DNA of 64,000 nt from Flaveria trinervia (lineage: Eukaryota > Streptophyta > Magnoliopsida > Asterales > Asteraceae): assembly GCA_025506515.1 (NCBI GenBank), contig JACCIX010000895.1:137501-201500 (forward strand). Direction: 5' to 3'. The notes beneath the pieces were generated by a model. The model saw nothing but the letters and a program-made list of their open reading frames with translations. It was not told the DNA's origin and did not search any database. Below are positions 59,275 through 64,000 of this stretch, piece by piece; position 1 is the first letter of the stretch, and each line of letters starts with the position of its first letter. The position numbers were made by a program, and so were the translations under genes.

Positions 59275-60169
59275 TGTTGGACCAAAAGAACCAATGAGCC
59301 AAGATCAGAAAATCTCTAAGTCCCACACGGTATCACACAACTGCTGAAAGCCTCATCAGTAGTTTGACAAGTGCTGAAGACTTCAACAGCTGAAGATCAA
59401 GTGCTGAAGACCTTAACAGCTGAAGAACCAAGTGCTGAAGTACAACAGCTGAAGAACACAAGTGCTGAAGCTGAAAGACCAAAGTACTGAAGTACAACAG
59501 CTGAAGAGTTCACAAGTGCTGAAGATCAACAACTGATGTACAAAGTCTGAAGACAAAGACTGAAGACATCAGCTGATGATATCTACTGAAGTCATTCAGC
59601 TGATGAAACGCCTGAAGGTCAAAGTCTGAAGACCAAGTACTGAAGCCTCAGTAGTTTGTCACAACTGCTGAAGAGTACTTCTTCAGTAGTTGTGATATCA
59701 GTAGTTTTATGTTTTTTATTTTCAGTAGTTTTGTAAAACGACTGAAGAGCTTGTTCTTCAGTCGTTGTAGTTTCAGTAGTTTTATATTTTGTACTTAACT
59801 TGCTGATATGTTCTCAGTAGTTGTGAACATTTCAGTAGTTTGTTAAGAATTAGTTATTTCTGTATTGGATCTGCCAGTTGTCACTTTCCGTGATAACAGC
59901 AGTGACTGTTGCACTCTATATAAGGAGTGACAACCTATTGTAATTGTGAGTGATATGAGCAATTGAATGGAATGATTGATTGATTCGATTAGAAATATTC
60001 TACATCTATAAACATTCCTAGAAATCAGAAATTCATATTCTCTCCCTATAACCGTATGCGATCTTAACGCTTACAAGTATCGATTGCTTGCTACAATTTG
60101 TCTAATTCGTGTTTGTATTCCGCTGCTTTATATTCTGATACGTCAAACTTGTGATCACTGATCCTGTCA
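59275..60169 (+). repeat. 3' LTR of C1
   Basis: Almost identical to 47722-48612. Ends TGTTGG and CTGTCA. The few differences are mainly 1-base indels and one stretch at 59710 (TTTTTTATTTTC against TTTTAGTTTC). Confidence 0.93.
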
Positions 60170-61396
60170 TCCAACATCCCACTGTTCAAGCTATCATTTT
60201 TTTAGCGTTTATGCAAATAAAGTTTTTCCTTTTGGGAAAGTACATCCACATCCACAACCATCCAATGTTTCATGAATTCAACATATTTATACTATCTCAA
60301 GCCCATACATATCAACATAATCAACATTACCTAACACATAATCTAACAATCTTCCTAACAAAAGTTTCTACTTTTGGCAAAGCTATGAATCAATAACAGC
60401 CAGTCAAGATTTCTATCATTCTAACAACAATCTAGCATCCAATCATCATCATGAACGCATCCATAACACATCCATCACTAGATCATCATTAACATCAAAT
60501 AAAGAATTACATAATAATTTAGTACCTATGAACACAAACATTCAATTCACCATTCCTGCAAATCAATGTATCCAACATTCGATACAACCTACTACTCATC
60601 ATCAGTCATCAACATCCATCCATCATCATATCATAGCGTTTCGACTAGGGTTTGTTTCATACACAGGTTCATGTCAATCCACAAAAACATAGATTCATCA
60701 TAATCGCGTTAACTCATATCGATCTAACTAACATACTAACATCATCAGCCAACATCAATTTCGGGACTCCTGAGGTCATCACCATTCACGAATGGTTCGG
60801 CTCTAAACAAAAAACTCACAAAACATGAAAAAATCTCACCTTTAAACGTGTATTAACTTGCATTGATGATTCCACGTGTTTGTATGCATTGTAATCGATC
60901 AAATTGGTATTTTGATGCTTGTTCTTGGCTGATTTTCACAAAGGGAGAGGTTTTGGGGAGTGTTTGCGGCCGAAGGGGGGTTGGCTAGGTTTGGATTGTT
61001 TTATTAAATTTTAATTTACATATTTACCCTTTTAACCCTTGTAATTTGTATTTTTATAAAACTAGGCTTTAAACTCTTTGTAAGTTTTTAACTCATAATA
61101 TAAAGATACAAACTTATGAAAATCATTATATATCTTATCTTTATAAAACACAAGACATACGAATAAATAGGCACGTTTCCGCGTTACGCGATTAATTTTC
61201 TAATTACCTTTTAAAAATGTGTAAACACATAACATAACCCAATACTCACATAATCAATTAGATTCACAACAAACTAACATTATCCATTATTATTAGGTCA
61301 CCAACGTTAAACGACAACTAGTGTGTGCTCACGACACGTGTATACAACTTTAACGGAACTAACGGAGTTTGGTAACGGAAATTTACCGATGTCACA
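60170..61396 (-). repeat. 3' LTR of G2, right part
   Basis: Collinear with about 905-2164 of the left-edge copy. The landmarks TTTGCGGCCGAA, GGCACGTTTCCGCGTTACGC and the terminal GATGTCACA occur in both. Together with 46286-47721 it makes an LTR of about 2.66 kb. Confidence 0.88.
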
Positions 61397-61520
61397 TTAT
61401 CCCCATGTTGAAAGAATTTTCGTCCTGAAAATTGCGTTACATGGTGAGAGTGTTCCATCACTGGTCTACTGCTTGGCACACATAAATCGAAATCGAGTGA
61501 GTTTTGGATGAGTTGTCACA

Positions 61521-61763
61521 TCATTCCATGTTGAAAAGAATTTTCGTCCCGAAATTTAAATCAATACCTTCGTCTGCTGGCATCATCCCTTCGAATAGTT
61601 GAGGGTACTTAAGCTTCATTGATCTTCCCGTTCCCATGTGAATTCCGGTCCACTCGCGATTCCAACGGATTTTAACAATAGGTATCTTGCTTTGCTTAAG
61701 TGTTTTCACCTCACGGTCCATCACCTCCACTTGTTCTTCAATAAAACGCAATTGTTCATCCAC
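61521..61763 (-). CDS. G2 integrase C-terminal chromodomain-like end
   Basis: DEQLRFIEEQVEVMDREVK and IPIVKIRWN are the conserved start of the chromodomain-like tail; MKLKYPQLFEG closes the polyprotein. The frame runs on to 61521 past the usual end. Confidence 0.75.
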   Translation of the reverse strand: MDEQLRFIEEQVEVMDREVKTLKQSKIPIVKIRWNREWTGIHMGTGRSMKLKYPQLFEGMMPADEGIDLNFGTKILFNME

Positions 61764-63040
61764 TTGAATTTCTTCTAGTGGTACGACCGTCTTTCATCAG
61801 TTATGCACTTCTTCAGGTTTGACACGTGAGAATACATCATGAATTCCACTTAGCGAATCAGGGCTAGGGCTAATCGAGGCGATGGCTTGACCTATTCTTT
61901 CCACTATTTCAAATGGTCCAACGTACCTCGTTTAGTTTCCCTCGTTTGCCAAACCGAACTACGCCTTTCCATGGTGAGACTTTCAACAAAACCTTGTCAC
62001 CAACCTAAAACTCCAAAGGTTTCCATCTCTTATCAGCATAACTCTTTGTCTGTCTCGCGCTGCAGCCATACGGTTCCGTATCTGTATAATCTTCTCAGTC
62101 ATCTCATGAATTAACTCGGGACCTGTTATCTGACTATCACCAATTTCTGCCCAGCAAACTGGTGATCTACATTTTCTCCCTACAGCGCCTCGAAAGGTGC
62201 TGCCTGTATGCTAGTATGATAACTATTGTTATAAGAAAACTCCACCAATGGCAGGTGAATTTTCCAGTTATTCCCGAAGTCAATCACAAAGCACGTAGCA
62301 TATCTTCCAACGTTTGTATAGTACGCTCACTCTGACTATCCGTCTGTGGATGATATGCAGTACTCATATCCAACCGTGTACCAAAGATTTCTACAACGAT
62401 TGCCAGAAATGTGACGTGAAACGAGCATCACGATCGGAAATAATTGAGATCGGTACACCATGTCTCGAAACGATCTCTTTAAGGTACAATCGGGTTAATT
62501 TCTCCATCTTATCCGTTTCCTTAATTGCAAGGAAGTGAGCAGACTTTGTCAATCAATCCACAATAACCCATATAGTGTCACAACTAGTACTAGTCCGGGG
62601 TAGCTTAGTAATAAAATCCATGGAGATTTGTTCCCATTTCCACATTGGAATCTCGGGTTGTTGTAACAGTCCGGATGGTTTTTGATATTCACTTTTACTT
62701 TCGAGCAGGTCAAACACTTGCTCACATACGTAGCTACATCCGCTTTCATGTTGGGCCACCAATAGTGAGCCTTTAGGTCATGATACATCTTGTCGGATCC
62801 ATGATGTATAGAATACTTAGATTTGTGTGCCTCGCTCATAACTAAATCTCTCAGATTTCCATGAACAGGCACCCAAAGTCTATCCATGAAATACCGAATT
62901 CCATCCTCTTTCACCACTAGCTGTTTATCCATTCCCCTTAACGACTCAGAATCGATATTTTCTACTTTTAAAGCTTCTATCTGTGCCTCCTTAACTTGTT
63001 CGGGTAGTTGGGTACTGATAGTAAGTTGTAAAGCTCGCAC
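61764..63040 (-). pseudogene. G2 integrase, core decayed
   Basis: 63040-62549 is open: NLRDLVMSEAHKSKYSIHHG, DKMYHDLKAHYWWPNMKAD and CLTCSKVK form the HHCC zinc domain. The first catalytic Asp (SMDFITKLPRT) lies in another frame at about 62630. From 62550 to 61764 the core and C-terminal domain are recognisable only in short shifted pieces. Confidence 0.8.
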
Positions 63041-63043
63041 CCG

Positions 63044-63526
63044 TCAGGGTTTAGCTGTTTCCTTCCTGCTTAGGGCATCGGCAACTACGTTCGCCTTTCC
63101 CGGATGATACTTAATTGCGCAATCATAATCATTTAGTAGTTCCACCCAACGTCGCTGCCTCATATTCAACTCTTTTTGCTCGAAGATATGTTGAAGACTC
63201 TTGTGATCGGTGTAGATAGTGCACTTGGTACCGTACAAGTAATGTCTCCAGATCTTTAAAGCAAAAACTACTGCACCCAATTCTAAGTCATGGGTGGTAT
63301 AGTTCTTCTTATGAACCTTCAGTTGTCTCGAGGCGTAGGCTATCACCTTGTCTCGTTGCATCAAGACACAGCCCAATCCTTGAATGGATGCATCGCAATA
63401 CACCACAAAGTCATCTGTTCCCTCTGGTAATGCTAATATCGGGGCAGTACAGAGTTTTTGTTTTAATAATTGGAAAGCTGATTCTTGACTCTCAGTCCAT
63501 TTGTATGTCGTTCCTTTGTGAGTCAA
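63044..63526 (-). CDS. G2 RNase H
   Basis: FVVYCDASIQGLGCVLMQ, YASRQLKVHKKNYTTHDLEL, IYTDHKSLQHIFEQKEL and YHPGKANVVADALSRKE give a complete RNase H. A TGA at 63044-63046 ends the frame just before the integrase segment, where a polyprotein should read through. Confidence 0.92.
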   Translation of the reverse strand: MTHKGTTYKWTESQESAFQLLKQKLCTAPILALPEGTDDFVVYCDASIQGLGCVLMQRDKVIAYASRQLKVHKKNYTTHDLELGAVVFALKIWRHYLYGTKCTIYTDHKSLQHIFEQKELNMRQRRWVELLNDYDCAIKYHPGKANVVADALSRKETAKP

Positions 63527-63585
63527 GGCTGTGAGAGGTTGTGCGATCTTAGAAAATCCTTCTATGAATCGGCGGTAATATCCTG

Positions 63586-64000
63586 CTAATCCAGAAGTTG
63601 TCTTATCTCACTTGGCGTTTTGGGTGTAGTCCAATTCTTTATCGCCTCAATTTTGGCAGGATCAACGTGTATTCCCTTCCCATTAACAATATGACCTAGG
63701 AATTGTACTTCTCTTATCCAAAAGTCACACTTTGAGAATTTAGCATACAGCAGCTCATTTTTCAACAATTCCAAGATCATTTGTAATTGCTCTTCATGCT
63801 CCTCCTTGGTCCTAGAATATATTAGTATATCATCGATAAACACAATGACAAACTGATCAAGATAGGGTTTGCACACGCGGTTCATGAGATCCATGAACAC
63901 AGCAGGTGCATTAGTCAACCCAAAAGGCATGACCAAGAACTCATAATGACCATAACGAGTACGAAACGCAGTCTTAGGAATGTCTTCTTCTCGAACTCTG
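63586..64000 (-). CDS. G2 reverse transcriptase, C-terminal part (cut by the window)
   Basis: The RT palm VMPFGLTNAPAVFMDLMNRV, catalytic FVIVFIDDILIYSR and KCDFWIREVQFLGHIVN are readable to 63586, where a frameshift separates the AGYYRRFIE-type segment. Upstream bases to 64000 still encode RT (FRTRYGHYE on the minus strand). Confidence 0.9.
   Translation of the reverse strand, partial: RVREEDIPKTAFRTRYGHYEFLVMPFGLTNAPAVFMDLMNRVCKPYLDQFVIVFIDDILIYSRTKEEHEEQLQMILELLKNELLYAKFSKCDFWIREVQFLGHIVNGKGIHVDPAKIEAIKNWTTPKTPSEIRQLLD

Larger units (their letters stand above)
47722..60169 (+). mobile_element. Copia element C1 (Sirevirus-like), 12.4 kb, young insertion
   Basis: LTRs of about 890 bp at both ends differ by about six small events. 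Target duplication is TCCTA/TCCAA (47717-47721 and 60170-60174). Order of domains gag, zinc knuckle, protease, integrase, RT, RNase H is the Copia order. A repeat-filled spacer and extra ORFs after RNase H, and the large size, resemble Sireviruses. The insertion splits the G2 LTR. Many frames are broken by 1-base indels despite the near-identical LTRs. Confidence 0.92.
61397..64000 (-). mobile_element. Internal region of Gypsy element G2 (continues beyond the window)
   Basis: Minus-strand pol region of a chromovirus-like Gypsy element ends 120 bases from the LTR. RT, RNase H and integrase are ordered right to left; gag and the 5' LTR lie outside. Two copies of a GGACGAAAATTCTTT(T)CAACATGG word occur at about 61402-61428 and 61522-61549. 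Confidence 0.9.

Overview
The window is plant nuclear DNA. Evidence: intron-split genes with GT..AG borders, a seven-exon sesquiterpene-type terpene synthase, long LTR retrotransposons of both superfamilies, MITE-like elements in (TA)n tracts and a PIF/Harbinger transposon. The terpene synthase and the retroelement families recall Asteraceae (daisy family). That placement is inference from protein resemblance, not a search result.

Layout. 1-4048: one LTR of a Gypsy family (minus strand), a remnant of a second Gypsy LTR with a 22-bp minisatellite and CGCATG-rich repeats, a hexamer microsatellite and a perfect 49-bp inverted repeat. 4049-6538: non-coding, with scattered ACATATACGTAA motifs. 6539-9051: an intact 548-residue terpene synthase gene (+), the only clearly functional host gene. 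9436-15315: a cluster of terminal-inverted-repeat elements, each bounded by (TA)n tracts; one family is present three times. 16505-19863 (-): a TMEM53/DUF829 alpha/beta-hydrolase-like gene with three apparent 1-base losses. 21793-26149: a complete but decayed PIF/Harbinger element with TAA target duplication, transposase and Myb-like ORF (both -) and a 1.1-kb microsatellite.

26240-64000 is a nest of LTR elements. G1 (26240 onward, +) is a Tekay/Del-like chromovirus. Its protease region was split by G3 (31175-42696, -), an Athila-like element with TGGAT target duplication. The 3' LTR of G1 was entered by G2 (46286 to beyond the window, -), another chromovirus-like Gypsy element. The LTR of G2 was entered by C1 (47722-60169, +), a Sirevirus-like Copia element with nearly identical LTRs and long extra ORFs after pol. 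The LTR family at the left edge is the same as that of G2, so it serves as the uninterrupted reference for the C1 insertion.

The terpene synthase would act alone in the cytosol on farnesyl diphosphate. The other coding material belongs to mobile elements and is mostly broken by single-base indels. Several breaks lie in elements whose LTRs are almost identical, and the hydrolase gene shows the same kind of lesion, so some may be consensus errors rather than decay. The most interesting observations are the post-pol ORFs in two unrelated retroelements (C1 and G3), the hairpin-rich repeats of C1, the loss of the protease domain in G3, and the group of TIR elements housed in TA microsatellites.
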